Positions 9,201-16,569 of a DNA stretch of 64,000 nucleotides are shown piece after piece. The first letter of the stretch is position 1. The number at the start of each line of letters is the position of its first letter. The DNA is from RGIG1681 sp045648025 (lineage in GTDB: Bacteria > Bacillota > Clostridia > Christensenellales > UBA1242). The position numbers and the translations under genes are program-made. Location: contig JAZRNH010000059.1 in NCBI GenBank assembly GCA_045648025.1, positions 1-64,000 on the forward strand, written 5' to 3'. The notes under the pieces are model-generated. The model was given only the letters and a program-made list of their open reading frames with translations, was not told the DNA's origin and ran no database searches.

Positions 9201-9697
9201 TAATTCATAATATCATTTGAAAATGAACTTTCCATAATAACACCCTTATCTCTAATTGTGTTATCAAATTGGCTAAAAGAGTTAGAAGCTTTAATAGTTT
9301 TACTCTTTCCATCTAAATAAGCAAGATAGCCAAGACCAATTTCTGAAAAGTTATAATACTCACCAGTGTTAACCATAAGGGTTGTTTCAAGCACTTTGTT
9401 GGCAGAGAAAGCCCAACACAAAGACGAAGGGTTTTGTTGCTCTGTGTAAATTGGATAATTTTCTCTAAGCGAATAGCTATCTGGAACATTCACATAGTCT
9501 TTTGCTTTAATTTCTGCAACAACTTGGTTTGAATATTCTGTAAGCATCGCATCAGAATAGTGATCCGTTTCAGCAGCTGCTTTATTTAAAGCAGAAACAT
9601 CAACAACCCCCACAAAAATTGATGCTATCATAGCACCCAATATGGCAATAATGCCAACAATAGAAATTAATCTGTTTTTTAACTTAAAATTTTTCAT
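6230..9697 (-). CDS. Large surface-anchored papain-like cysteine protease
   Basis: The 1155-aa protein has an N-terminal signal or anchor helix (about 8-33). A C1-type peptidase domain follows, with catalytic Cys94 in SSLCWAFSAN, His273 in ENHAVCLIGW and Asn289 in LNSWG; Gln87 or Gln88 is a possible oxyanion-hole residue. Next come an InlB B-repeat-like unit (LNGG...GYVFGGWYL...LYAKW) and several MBG-like beta repeats with DAGEY motifs. A C-terminal membrane helix (WYVLIAAAVVILLIIYWVG) ends in a basic tail. No LPXTG sorting signal is present, so anchoring is by this helix. It probably cleaves proteins outside the cell. A consensus promoter precedes it and it forms a single-gene unit. Confidence 0.85.
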   Translation of the reverse strand: MKNFKLKNRLISIVGIIAILGAMIASIFVGVVDVSALNKAAAETDHYSDAMLTEYSNQVVAEIKAKDYVNVPDSYSLRENYPIYTEQQNPSSLCWAFSANKVLETTLMVNTGEYYNFSEIGLGYLAYLDGKSKTIKASNSFSQFDNTIRDKGVIMESSFSNDIMNYINEDNHENYDYILDFVDSNVDELVRPIYLSLNSNFNHLTTDFAKHCFIKYYIQNYGGLNMVLPSFSEKIPPENKVIQYGMFYTHQLSGLPAYSYTVNDSGIYLGENHAVCLIGWNSYGFVGLNSWGVDAGESYEEVIIPYDVMADFYRRDYNVTDKWLCGYDYVQDSKVTVHSTEANEFSETIVENSTNPMKNAFCYTEPVSVTYKVSGVSNFETIYTSIYKGTEDVTDKFTISYNDATSLVTVSYNPIKNNFSSGEDKFYDGGCYAVYFYEDVNLISARNLVVYSGTEVSYFKLTNDTTEEPVYYSMRNSWVSSINTATYYINWGSAYFLEFYLTEYNTSGTTEISPFIFQVYNESTGLYESASSSDFGIQYNSGESFGNRHLINVRYIDAKYIGRLIRFNFSLVSPEYGTLCKRAYSISLYVSAESIAATTNTKPIIYNLNGGRNSEKNQSIYPNFSQSTIYTITVFDAITSRTGYVFGGWYLSPDFSGEKVLRINLTSEQAGPIVLYAKWIYTNVDYFSLSLQASKIYNHDKTEKTLQGDLSEKATLTYGESFEFNTRFNLTDELKSKSFSFKYYYYVNGELIEAVDLIEDSDEVTVLSEYVKTYGGLSDSVFTYPNLEVGEYYIRIVAAVVISHEYSMSDEVDYTVEVNPKTVTINYDATASTKHLYDAEYHLPKAAFAGYYSEHSAEFAEVKFNQKAQMDAGEYNYTVVDITNDNYVLEEQFKTRYYLLKISPKPLTLIWSGVETTYNSKLQAPTCEVEGLIGEDTIRVVFNVEGYRDAGEYEFIIKTSNNPNYAIPVSQVVNFKINKATIVVTFDDVEERAQSSAKHRTGITFKYDPTQLKGDDKITDLNISGTSVGLTETEAGEYPIIGSYESDNYIVEFAEGSYYTLTGWYYVQYLLPNGEIYREKVNYGEAPKGITDEVYKVSKLKKLEYSEELVETGDDIYITVTEKDYTWYVLIAAAVVILLIIYWVGTRRVRKNKVR

Positions 9698-9714
9698 AAT
9701 AATAACCTAATTTA

Positions 9715-9743
9715 AGTTTACATATTCTAAAAAAAGTTGTCAA
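9715..9743 (-). promoter_or_regulatory. Promoter of the surface protease
   Basis: On the minus strand consensus TTGACA (9738-9743), a 17-nt spacer and TAAACT (9715-9720). Confidence 0.65.
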
Positions 9744-9875
9744 ACAATAAACAAGTAATTCAATAATTAGTTTGATTTATTATGAATTTAATAATTCATA
9801 ATTATAGTGAATTTATTCCGCATTTTATTTTGTTTGTGATATAATAATCTCATAAAACTTGAAGAGAGATTTTTT

Positions 9876-10757
9876 ATGAATACAAAAAAATGGTTAAATA
9901 AATATTGCAACAACTTAAAAAATAAAAGAGTCGTGGTCACTGGAGCCACAGGTGGGCTTGGAAAAGAAATTTGCTTTTTATTGGCTGAACTCTCTGCAAA
10001 CTTAACACTTGCTGTCAGAAATATTAATTCTGCAGAAAATTTAAAAACTGCGATATTATCAAGGTTTCCAGAAACAAACATTGATATTGTTGAGCTTGAC
10101 TATTCAAATTTAACTTCTGTTAAAAACTGCATCAAAGAACTTAAAAAATATAATGGTATTGATATTTTAATCAATAATGCCGCAGTTTACAATGTGCCAG
10201 TCACAAAACTTGATTCTGGTTATAACAACATTTTTCAAATCAATTTTGTCTATCAATATTATTTCACAAAACAACTTTTGCCAGAACTTGAAAAACAAGC
10301 AAACTCAACCTGCATAGTTCTTGGAAGCATTGCCCACAACTATTCAAAGCTCAATGAAAACGACATTGATTTTTCATCATCAAAATCAAACAGCAAAATA
10401 TATGGAAACTCAAAGCGATTCTTTATGTTTGCAACAAAAAAACTTTTTGAAAATTCAAAAACAACTTTAAACATCGCCCACCCAGGAATCACTTTAACAA
10501 AAATGACCAGCCACTACCCTGCCGCAATTAACTGGCTTGTTAAAATTGCCATCAAACTTTTGTTTCCAAAGCCAACAGCGGCAGCAACATCAATTATTTT
10601 TGCAATTTTCAATCAAACAAAATACAATGAATGGATTGGTCCAAAATGGTTTAACATTTGGGGCAAACCAAAAATTTCAAAACTTAAAACTGCAACTGGT
10701 GATGAAAAAGAAAAAATATATTTAATTGCAGAAAAAATAAATAAAAATATAAAATAA
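9876..10757 (+). CDS. Short-chain dehydrogenase/reductase
   Basis: The 293-aa protein has a Rossmann nucleotide site GATGGLGKE near residue 24, the NNAA motif (DILINNAAVYN), a catalytic serine in VLGSIAHNYS and the YxxxK pair in YGNSK. The layout and long C-terminal tail resemble retinol-dehydrogenase-like SDRs acting on lipids or other hydrophobic alcohols. The substrate is unknown. An extended -10 (TGA-TATAAT, 9837-9845) and GAAGAGAG ribosome site precede the ATG. Single gene. Confidence 0.85.
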   Translation: MNTKKWLNKYCNNLKNKRVVVTGATGGLGKEICFLLAELSANLTLAVRNINSAENLKTAILSRFPETNIDIVELDYSNLTSVKNCIKELKKYNGIDILINNAAVYNVPVTKLDSGYNNIFQINFVYQYYFTKQLLPELEKQANSTCIVLGSIAHNYSKLNENDIDFSSSKSNSKIYGNSKRFFMFATKKLFENSKTTLNIAHPGITLTKMTSHYPAAINWLVKIAIKLLFPKPTAAATSIIFAIFNQTKYNEWIGPKWFNIWGKPKISKLKTATGDEKEKIYLIAEKINKNIK

Positions 10758-10767
10758 ATATCAAAAA

Positions 10768-10800
10768 AATAAAAACTAAGGCAAATCACCTTAGTTTTTT
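10768..10800. terminator. Bidirectional terminator between the SDR and VOC genes
   Basis: AAAACTAAGG and CCTTAGTTTT (10772-10798) pair around a 7-nt loop, with A and T runs on either side. The stop codon of the minus-strand VOC gene lies inside the stem. Confidence 0.8.
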
Positions 10801-11201
10801 TCTTCGTTTTCTGTTTGTTGAAATCTAAGCAAATATCCGTCTGGGTCTTGAACTAAAAGTTCTCTTTCAACATAAACCACATCATCTGCCTTATATCTGC
10901 TTTCAAATATAGGTTTAAAAATCTCAACAGAATTTTTAATAAGTCTGTCATAAACCGCATCAATTTCATTGGTTTCAATTTGAAAATTTATTCCCCTTCC
11001 AAAAGGTTTTTCAAGTTGTCCAACCGACCAATGATTATTGACTTCTTCAAGCATAATTTGAGCACCAAAATAGCTTAAATATACAAACTTATCTTCTTGT
11101 CTTTCATATTCAAGTTTAAATTGCAAAATATCAATATAAAACTTTTTAGACTCTTGAATATCTGAAACCGAAAGTTCTGGCACCAATTTATTAAATTCCA
11201 T
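10791..11201 (-). CDS. VOC (glyoxalase/bleomycin-resistance) family protein
   Basis: The 136-aa protein has the paired beta-alpha-beta-beta-beta modules of the vicinal oxygen chelate fold. The first begins LVPELSVSDIQESKKFYIDI, and the second ends with the family's VQDPDGYLLRFQQ. Proteins of this size include bleomycin-binding proteins and small dioxygenase-like enzymes; the ligand cannot be read from sequence. GAGG precedes the ATG. It follows the MBL hydrolase gene on the same strand, 68 nt downstream, and may share its transcript. Confidence 0.82.
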   Translation of the reverse strand: MEFNKLVPELSVSDIQESKKFYIDILQFKLEYERQEDKFVYLSYFGAQIMLEEVNNHWSVGQLEKPFGRGINFQIETNEIDAVYDRLIKNSVEIFKPIFESRYKADDVVYVERELLVQDPDGYLLRFQQTENEEKN

Positions 11202-11269
11202 AAAACCTCTTAAAATTAACCTTGTTGTTTTGATTTAAGTTCAGCATATCTATTTATTATTTCTTCTTT

Positions 11270-12073
11270 CTAAATATTATATACTTTTCCAGTTTCAACT
11301 CTTGTTGCTTTGTCTTTAAATTCTTCAAAAAATCTTTCACAAACAACAGTTGAAACACAATGTGCAATCAAAATTTTCTGCACAGAATTTTCCTTTAAAT
11401 AATCAATCACTTCATTGGTTTTTTCATCAATTTCTTTCAAATGAAAACCGCCAACAACTGCATAAACTTCACTCTTTCCCGTCACCTTTTTTGCAGTTTC
11501 AACAATATTGCATAATCCACTATGACTGCAACCTGTTATAACCACCAAGCCTTTTTCTGTGTCAATTGCCACCCCAGAATCGTCATAATGCAAATAATCT
11601 TCGCCTTGCTCATTTGTCATAGGAAGTCCGCCAATAAAGAACTTTTCTTGCCTTTCAATTTGTCCCAAAAAATAAATTTTATCTTTTATCTTTGTTGCAA
11701 TTTTGCACTCTTTCAAATTAAATTTTTCTTCAAGTTCCTCTTTTGTTTGATTAAGCCCATCAAACTTTAAAGTTCTTTTGCTTTTTCTATACAAAAAACA
11801 ATCTGGGTGCATATACAAATCTTTTTTATCAATATTCAAATACTTCAAACCGTTTGCATGGTCATAATCTCCATGACTTATTGCAATAAAATCGATTTCA
11901 TTTAAATCAATATTCATTTTTTCTGCATTGTTCAAAAACACAGAAGTTTCTCCTGAGTCAAACAAAAACTTGCTGTCTTTTGTTTCAATATAAAAAGAAA
12001 GTCCATGTTCACACTCAAACTTTTCATCATAACACTTATTATCGTTTAAAACATAAATTTTGATATCTTCCAT
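11270..12073 (-). CDS. MBL-fold metallohydrolase
   Basis: The 267-aa protein carries the metal-binding motif SHGDYDHANG (HxHxDH-like with D in the second position), a later GCSHSGLCN and VVGGFHL. This pattern is that of the subfamily annotated from MJ0301-like dihydropteridine-phosphate synthases and putative beta-lactamase-like hydrolases. The biological substrate is uncertain. The ATG lies 6 nt from a -10 box with no ribosome site. The gene ends in TAG, but the same frame stays open for 17 more sense codons to a TAA. Confidence 0.82.
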   Translation of the reverse strand: MEDIKIYVLNDNKCYDEKFECEHGLSFYIETKDSKFLFDSGETSVFLNNAEKMNIDLNEIDFIAISHGDYDHANGLKYLNIDKKDLYMHPDCFLYRKSKRTLKFDGLNQTKEELEEKFNLKECKIATKIKDKIYFLGQIERQEKFFIGGLPMTNEQGEDYLHYDDSGVAIDTEKGLVVITGCSHSGLCNIVETAKKVTGKSEVYAVVGGFHLKEIDEKTNEVIDYLKENSVQKILIAHCVSTVVCERFFEEFKDKATRVETGKVYNI

Positions 12074-12079
12074 GATTTA

Positions 12080-12108
12080 AATATATCACAATAAATCACT
12101 CATCGCAA
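12080..12108 (-). promoter_or_regulatory. Promoter of the MBL hydrolase, predicted leaderless
   Basis: On the minus strand TTGCGA (12103-12108), a 17-nt spacer and extended -10 TGA-TATATT (12080-12085). Transcription should start on the A of the ATG at 12073. Confidence 0.6.
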
Positions 12109-12191
12109 AATAAAAACATAAAACCAGTTAAGAAATTACATATATTTAAAAAAGCCTTTTAAATCCCTTTTATTGGATTTTAGCTTTATGA

Positions 12192-12197
12192 TATACT
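12192..12197 (+). promoter_or_regulatory. Extended -10 of the WYL regulator
   Basis: TGA-TATACT stands 24 nt before the start codon, with AAAGGAG in between. The -35 is weak. Confidence 0.4.
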
Positions 12198-12221
12198 AAA
12201 TTTAATAAAGGAGATTATTTT

Positions 12222-13205
12222 ATGGCAAGTGATAAAAAAAGCGGTTTATTATACATCTTAAAAATTCTTCAAGAAAATACTGATGAAACCCACCCACTCA
12301 CCTATGCAATGATTGGCGACAAACTCTATTCAAATTATGGAATAGAAATCGAAAGAAAAACCATTGCTAGTAGCATTGATATCTTAATTGAACACGGCTA
12401 CGATATCGTTAAATGCGGTAAAAATGGATTATATCTTGGTGAAAGAGATTTTGAAGATGGTGAATTGTTGTTTTTGATTGATGCAATTTATTCATCAAAA
12501 TCAATGCCATCAAAATATGCAAAAGACCTTGCAAACAGACTTACCAAAAATTTTAGTAGATTTAAAAAGAAGAGATTCAACCACCTTGAAAAAATCGATG
12601 ACGAAACCAACACCGACAACAAACAAATTTTTTATAATATAGAAATCTTAAACGAAGCCATCGAACAAAAAAAGAAAGTTGAATTTCAATATGCAGCTTA
12701 TGGAATTGATAAAAAATTAAAACTTAGAGGCGAAGGCAAAATTTATAAAATCAATCCATACTTTATGGTTAACAATAGAGGAAAATATTATCTTGTTTGC
12801 AACTATGACAAATATAATGATTTTGCAAACTATAAAATTGATTATATTTCAACTGTGAAAATTTTGGACGAACCAGTTAAACCAATTGAACTAGTTTCTG
12901 GTGACGATAGATTTTCTGTAAAAGATTATATTAAAGAACATATTTATATGATGAACGGAAAAACCATTTCTGCAAAACTTAAAGTTTTGAAAGAAGAAAA
13001 AATCAATGACCTTATTGACTGGTTTGGTCAGTCTGTTGACTTTTCAAAATCAAAAAATGAAATCTTCGCAGAATTCAAAGTTAATGAAGACTCACTCATT
13101 TATTGGGCACTTCAATATGGCGAATTTTTTGAAATTGTCGAACCACTTGAAACCCGCGAAAAAATCAAAACCCGCATTAAACAAATTCTAGAAAAATATA
13201 ATTAA
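12222..13205 (+). CDS. WYL-domain transcriptional regulator
   Basis: The 327-aa protein has an N-terminal winged helix (about residues 5-70, YAMIGDKLYSNYGIEIERKT) and a central WYL domain of about residues 140-215 (KKVEFQYAAYGID...YKINPYFMVNNRGKYYLV). A WCX-like C-terminal extension follows. Family members bind DNA and sense nucleic acids or small ligands; some sit next to defence systems. It is transcribed alone just left of tRNA-Ser and the defence region, so a link to the defence genes is possible but not shown. Confidence 0.88.
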   Translation: MASDKKSGLLYILKILQENTDETHPLTYAMIGDKLYSNYGIEIERKTIASSIDILIEHGYDIVKCGKNGLYLGERDFEDGELLFLIDAIYSSKSMPSKYAKDLANRLTKNFSRFKKKRFNHLEKIDDETNTDNKQIFYNIEILNEAIEQKKKVEFQYAAYGIDKKLKLRGEGKIYKINPYFMVNNRGKYYLVCNYDKYNDFANYKIDYISTVKILDEPVKPIELVSGDDRFSVKDYIKEHIYMMNGKTISAKLKVLKEEKINDLIDWFGQSVDFSKSKNEIFAEFKVNEDSLIYWALQYGEFFEIVEPLETREKIKTRIKQILEKYN

Positions 13206-13210
13206 TAAAA

Positions 13211-13237
13211 AAGGCAGAAATCACTCTGCCTTTTTTT
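13211..13237 (+). terminator. Terminator of the WYL gene
   Basis: GGCAGA-AATCAC-TCTGCC followed by seven T. Confidence 0.85.
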
Positions 13238-13272
13238 GTTGCAAAAAATAATAAAATTTTTTCAAAAAACAC

Positions 13273-13301
13273 TTGATTTTTTATCCAATATACCATATAC
13301 T
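13273..13301 (+). promoter_or_regulatory. Promoter of tRNA-Ser
   Basis: TTGATT (13273-13278), a 17-nt spacer and TATACT (13296-13301). Confidence 0.65.
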
Positions 13302-13338
13302 AATATTCGTTAACCAATGTTAACCAAAACTAAATATG

Positions 13339-13426
13339 GAGAGTTGGTAGAGCGGTTGAATACACCAGTCTTGAAAACTGGCATAGTGAAAGCTATCTGG
13401 GGTTCGAATCCCTAACTCTCCGCCAT
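13339..13426 (+). tRNA. tRNA-Ser (TGA)
   Basis: This 88-nt class II tRNA has acceptor stem GGAGAGT/ACTCTCC, anticodon arm CCAGT-CTTGAAA-ACTGG with anticodon TGA, a long variable arm (ATAG/CTAT) and encoded CCA. It marks the left edge of the accessory region. Confidence 0.97.
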
Positions 13427-13447
13427 TCGGAACTGCGTTCGCACACG
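13425..13447 (+). repeat. 23-bp direct repeat, copy 1, at the tRNA-Ser 3' end
   Basis: This 23-mer starts at the CA of the tRNA-Ser CCA end. It matches 16211-16233 in the same orientation with one mismatch (position 3, T versus A). The core is CGGAACTGCG then TTCGCACAC. Confidence 0.6.
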
Positions 13448-13464
13448 CAGTTCTTTTATTTTTG
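13429..13464 (+). terminator. Terminator of tRNA-Ser
   Basis: GAACTGCG (13431-13438) and CGCAGTTC (13447-13454) pair around an 8-nt loop, then TTTTATTTTT. Much of the hairpin lies inside the direct repeat. Confidence 0.75.
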
Positions 13465-13530
13465 TCTAAAAGGTATTCCTGCAATTATAATACCAAGTTT
13501 AAGAGATATAAATAAGAAATAGTAATGTGT

Positions 13531-13566
13531 AAAAAAGGTTGGCTACAAAGAGCCGACCCTTTTTAT
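13531..13566. terminator. Bidirectional terminator-like hairpin
   Basis: GGTTGGCT-ACAAAG-AGCCGACC (13537-13558) has A-run on the left and CTTTTT on the right. On the minus strand it lies about 120 nt beyond the VSR-like nuclease gene. The rest of 13465-13674 shows no gene. Confidence 0.7.
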
Positions 13567-13674
13567 TTTGTTATTAAGTTTGTGATTAAACAACAGGATT
13601 ACGATTCGCAAGCACTCCAAATTACAAAGGATTTGCCCACTTTCGCAAAATTTCTTTTATTTTTTAAATCTATT

Positions 13675-15132
13675 TTATAAATGTTGTTTTCTTTTTTCTT
13701 TTGCACATATAGGACATCTACTCCCTCGATTTCGATATGCTATAACAGATTGCCATTCGTGTCCTTTTTTACATTTCCACCATACTTTCTTATGACTATT
13801 AGCGGTAACCATATCTGGTTGAAGTTTGCCATTTTTTTCATAATTCCATTCTTCTGCTAGTTGAGGATTTAAATTTAATAAAGATTTGATTTTTTGATTG
13901 TTTACAAATAATGAATAGATATCAGAGCGGTCTCTATTTAAATCGATATCAACTTTCTTGTTTAGAAAAGTCATTAAAAGCTCTAATGCATTTTTTAAAC
14001 CTTCTTCTGAAGTTCCACAGGTAATTATTTTTAAACAGTCGTTTTCAATCCATTCACACTCACTATCTTCTCTAACCCTAATAAGGAGTATGTTATTTCC
14101 TTTACAAAATTTATTTTTCTTTTCATCTATTATCTTCTTGTTTTTATGCCAAAAAATACCATCGTATTCTATCGCAATATTTATTGTTGGAATAAAAATA
14201 TCAAATTCCATTCCTAAATGTTTATCACCATTAATAGCATCAGGAAATAATTTTTTTATGTAAAAATAAATTGTTTGTTCAGGAAATGATGTTTGTAACT
14301 CTTTTGCGCAAATTGGGCAATTTGTACCAAGATGATTTCTATCTCTTATTCTCGCTTGCCATTCATGACCTTTTTCACATTTCCACCACACTTTCTTCTC
14401 GCTACCTGCTGATACCATGTTGGGATTTAATTCTCTATTTTTTTCATAATCCCATTCTTTTGTTAGTGTTGGATTAACTGTTGCTAGGTCATTATAGCCA
14501 ACAATAGCTTGTCTACCAGAACAATAAGGGCAACCATAACCATTACTTCGGTCATTTACAGTAGCTTGCCATTCATGACCTTTTTCGCATTTCCACCATA
14601 CTTTCTTGCCACTATTTGTCATCACCATACTTGGATTTAACTCATTATTTTTTTCATAATCCCATTCTTTTGCAAGTGTTGGATTAATTGTTGCTAGGTC
14701 ATTATAACCACTAATCGCTCTTTGCCCCGCACAATATGGACATCCACTTCCTTTGTTTCTTGTTTTTATACAGGCAATCCACTCGTGACCTTTTTCACAT
14801 TTCCACCATACTCTCTTTTCGCTACCTGCTGATACCATATTGGGATTTAATTCGCCATTTTTTTCATAATTCCATTCTTTTGCAAGCATTGGATTAATTG
14901 TTGCTAAATCATTATAACCCTTAAGTATTTTATTATTAGAACAATATGGACATCCACTTCCTTTGTTTCTATCCCTTATATTTGAATACCATTTATGTCC
15001 TTTTTTACAAATCCAAAATGCTTTTTTTGTAGAACCACAGGATAAAAGATTAGGGTTTAATCCTATTTTATTGTTTTCATCCCAATCCCATTCATCAATT
15101 AATTTCATATTTTGTATTACATATTGTTCCAT
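13675..15132 (-). CDS. VSR-like endonuclease embedded in treble-clef zinc repeats
   Basis: The 485-aa protein has five zinc-ribbon repeats of the DUF4379/treble-clef type. Four precede (about 11-64, 75-134, 143-204, 213-276) and one follows (415-478) a nuclease domain at about 280-395. Each repeat reads W-x-C-x-K-G-H-x-W...C-P-x-C, preceded by KEWDYEKN-type linkers. The nuclease shows MEFDIFIP and IEYDGIFWHK, like the catalytic region of very-short-patch endonucleases. The repeats probably bind DNA. It is the first gene of the tRNA-Ser islet. No ribosome site is seen, and a -10 box lies 6 nt from the ATG. Confidence 0.85.
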   Translation of the reverse strand: MEQYVIQNMKLIDEWDWDENNKIGLNPNLLSCGSTKKAFWICKKGHKWYSNIRDRNKGSGCPYCSNNKILKGYNDLATINPMLAKEWNYEKNGELNPNMVSAGSEKRVWWKCEKGHEWIACIKTRNKGSGCPYCAGQRAISGYNDLATINPTLAKEWDYEKNNELNPSMVMTNSGKKVWWKCEKGHEWQATVNDRSNGYGCPYCSGRQAIVGYNDLATVNPTLTKEWDYEKNRELNPNMVSAGSEKKVWWKCEKGHEWQARIRDRNHLGTNCPICAKELQTSFPEQTIYFYIKKLFPDAINGDKHLGMEFDIFIPTINIAIEYDGIFWHKNKKIIDEKKNKFCKGNNILLIRVREDSECEWIENDCLKIITCGTSEEGLKNALELLMTFLNKKVDIDLNRDRSDIYSLFVNNQKIKSLLNLNPQLAEEWNYEKNGKLQPDMVTANSHKKVWWKCKKGHEWQSVIAYRNRGSRCPICAKEKRKQHL

Positions 15133-15138
15133 AATATG

Positions 15139-15144
15139 ATTATA
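15139..15144 (-). promoter_or_regulatory. -10 box of the VSR-like gene, predicted leaderless
   Basis: Extended -10 TGT-TATAAT on the minus strand ends 6 nt before the ATG at 15132. No convincing -35 lies at 16-18 nt. Confidence 0.45.
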
Positions 15145-15183
15145 ACATATATTTTTGTAAAATTATCTATTTAATTAAAAAAT

Positions 15184-15218
15184 ATAAAAAAAATACTCAG
15201 TTTTATGACTGAGTATTT
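15184..15218 (-). terminator. Terminator of the two-TM islet gene
   Basis: AAATACTCAG and CTGAGTATTT (15191-15218) pair around an 8-nt loop that includes the stop codon; a T-run follows on the minus strand. Confidence 0.75.
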
Positions 15219-16090
15219 GATTTTTTACTTTTCCTTATATTGTGTTTTGTATCATTTTTTTGACTACTACATTCTTGTTGTTTTTGTGAAAAAGTTGCAG
15301 CAATATCATTTGCAACTGTAAACGCTTGTTTTATTTGGAATCTTCTATTTGCATTATTTCTATATACAGCTAACAAATTGTTAATTTGTGCATCTTCATT
15401 TTGAGCATAAGACAATAATAAATGTTTATCCCAACTAATATCAAACTTATGTGTCTTTTCCATTTCCCAAACACAATTGTTTAATTCTGATTTTAAATTG
15501 CAAATATTTTGAAATGCATTAAAGCATTCTATATACGCATTGTTAAAATCATTAGAATCAATATATTTAACAATTACAATATTTTGAGAAACTAGATTTA
15601 ATAACCTTGATATGCAATTTACAGTATTATATACAGCAGTCGACCTTTTACCCTTTACTTTCACATCTGATGAAGAAATGAACGAGAAATCTTTGTGTTT
15701 TGTATAATTTTCACACCTATTCAAATAATTATCATTTAAGTTACTGATTTTATTTGCATAAATTCTAAGATTACCAACATCTTGATTATTATCAATGATA
15801 TTCATCATAACAGACAAATCTTCTCTTTCTCTATTTAATATATTGTAAAAAGATGAGCAATCTGAAAATAATTTTTCATAAAGTTTATTTTTAGCAGAAG
15901 TATAATTACCAATTTCAATTATACATGGAACAATTAGACCAGCAGCAAAACTTAAACAAATATCATGAACCCATTCGTATATCTGTGGAGTATTCTCTTG
16001 ATGTTGCAAAACATAAAAAACTACTGTTCCAATTGCAAACAACACACTTGACCAAAAAGTCCAAATTATTATCTTTTTATGAGCTTTCAT
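15203..16090 (-). CDS. Two-TM membrane protein of the tRNA-Ser islet
   Basis: The 295-aa protein has two N-terminal membrane helices (IIIWTFWSSVLFAIGTVVFYV at about 7-27 and ICLSFAAGLIVPCIIEIG at about 41-58). A long helical cytoplasmic part follows, and the tail is basic. The ATG at 16090 is preferred over an upstream in-frame start because GGAGG lies 5 nt before it. No family was recognised. Membrane-plus-helical architecture beside a nuclease gene suggests a defence role, but this is only context. Confidence 0.7.
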   Translation of the reverse strand: MKAHKKIIIWTFWSSVLFAIGTVVFYVLQHQENTPQIYEWVHDICLSFAAGLIVPCIIEIGNYTSAKNKLYEKLFSDCSSFYNILNREREDLSVMMNIIDNNQDVGNLRIYANKISNLNDNYLNRCENYTKHKDFSFISSSDVKVKGKRSTAVYNTVNCISRLLNLVSQNIVIVKYIDSNDFNNAYIECFNAFQNICNLKSELNNCVWEMEKTHKFDISWDKHLLLSYAQNEDAQINNLLAVYRNNANRRFQIKQAFTVANDIAATFSQKQQECSSQKNDTKHNIRKSKKSNTQS

Positions 16091-16485
16091 ATAACCTCCA
16101 ATAATATTTTGATTATACAATATTTTTTTAAGATTATCAATATGCTAAGTCATAATTAAAGCAATATAATTTTTTAATTTTCAGTTCAACCTGAACTTTG
16201 TTCGCTCTATCAATCGGAACTGCGTTCGCACACAGGTTTGAGCCCCATATTTACTTAATTTGGCGAGGGTGAGAATTGAAGCTGTCCCGCCACATTTCGA
16301 CTGTGCGAAACCCAAAATTACTGAGTTTGTACAGTCTTTTTTTATTCCTTTTCAAAACCCCACCTAATCGCTGATATTATCAGCATGTACACCTTGCACA
16401 AACATCCACCATTTCTCATAAATTTGTGCAATTTGACCATATCCCCAAAACCACAATATAGAACACATGATAATCCCACCCATAA
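16091..16485. other. Gene-free stretch with islet-end remnant
   Basis: No ORF with a ribosome site is seen. The stretch holds direct-repeat copy 2 (16211-16233). On the minus strand around 16262-16297 there is a sequence ending CACCCTCGCCA that looks like a decayed tRNA 3' end but lacks a proper T stem. A palindromic CTGATATTATCAG lies near 16371-16383. Confidence 0.4.
16211..16233 (+). repeat. 23-bp direct repeat, copy 2
   Basis: Matches 13425-13447 in the same orientation with one mismatch. Together the copies bracket about 2.8 kb holding the VSR-like nuclease and two-TM genes. Confidence 0.6.
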
Positions 16486-16518
16486 CAAAAAAAACGAACA
16501 CCTATCTGATGTTCGTTT
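16486..16518 (-). terminator. Terminator of the MORC-Z1 restriction operon
   Basis: AAACGAACA and TGTTCGTTT pair around a 9-nt loop (16492-16518), with eight T following on the minus strand, about 50 nt past the last gene. Confidence 0.75.
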
Positions 16519-16569
16519 GTTGTCCTTTCAATCTCTTCTTTTATCTCAAAAAGAGAGGCAATGAGTATT

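Noticed and set aside
11270..11272. Recoding of TAG as a sense codon
   Set aside because: TAG also ends the MORC ATPase gene at a sensible length and TGA ends others, so the code is standard.
16262..16297. Intact tRNA on the minus strand
   Set aside because: It ends in CGCCA but lacks T-stem pairing, D arm and anticodon arm; at best a decayed fragment.
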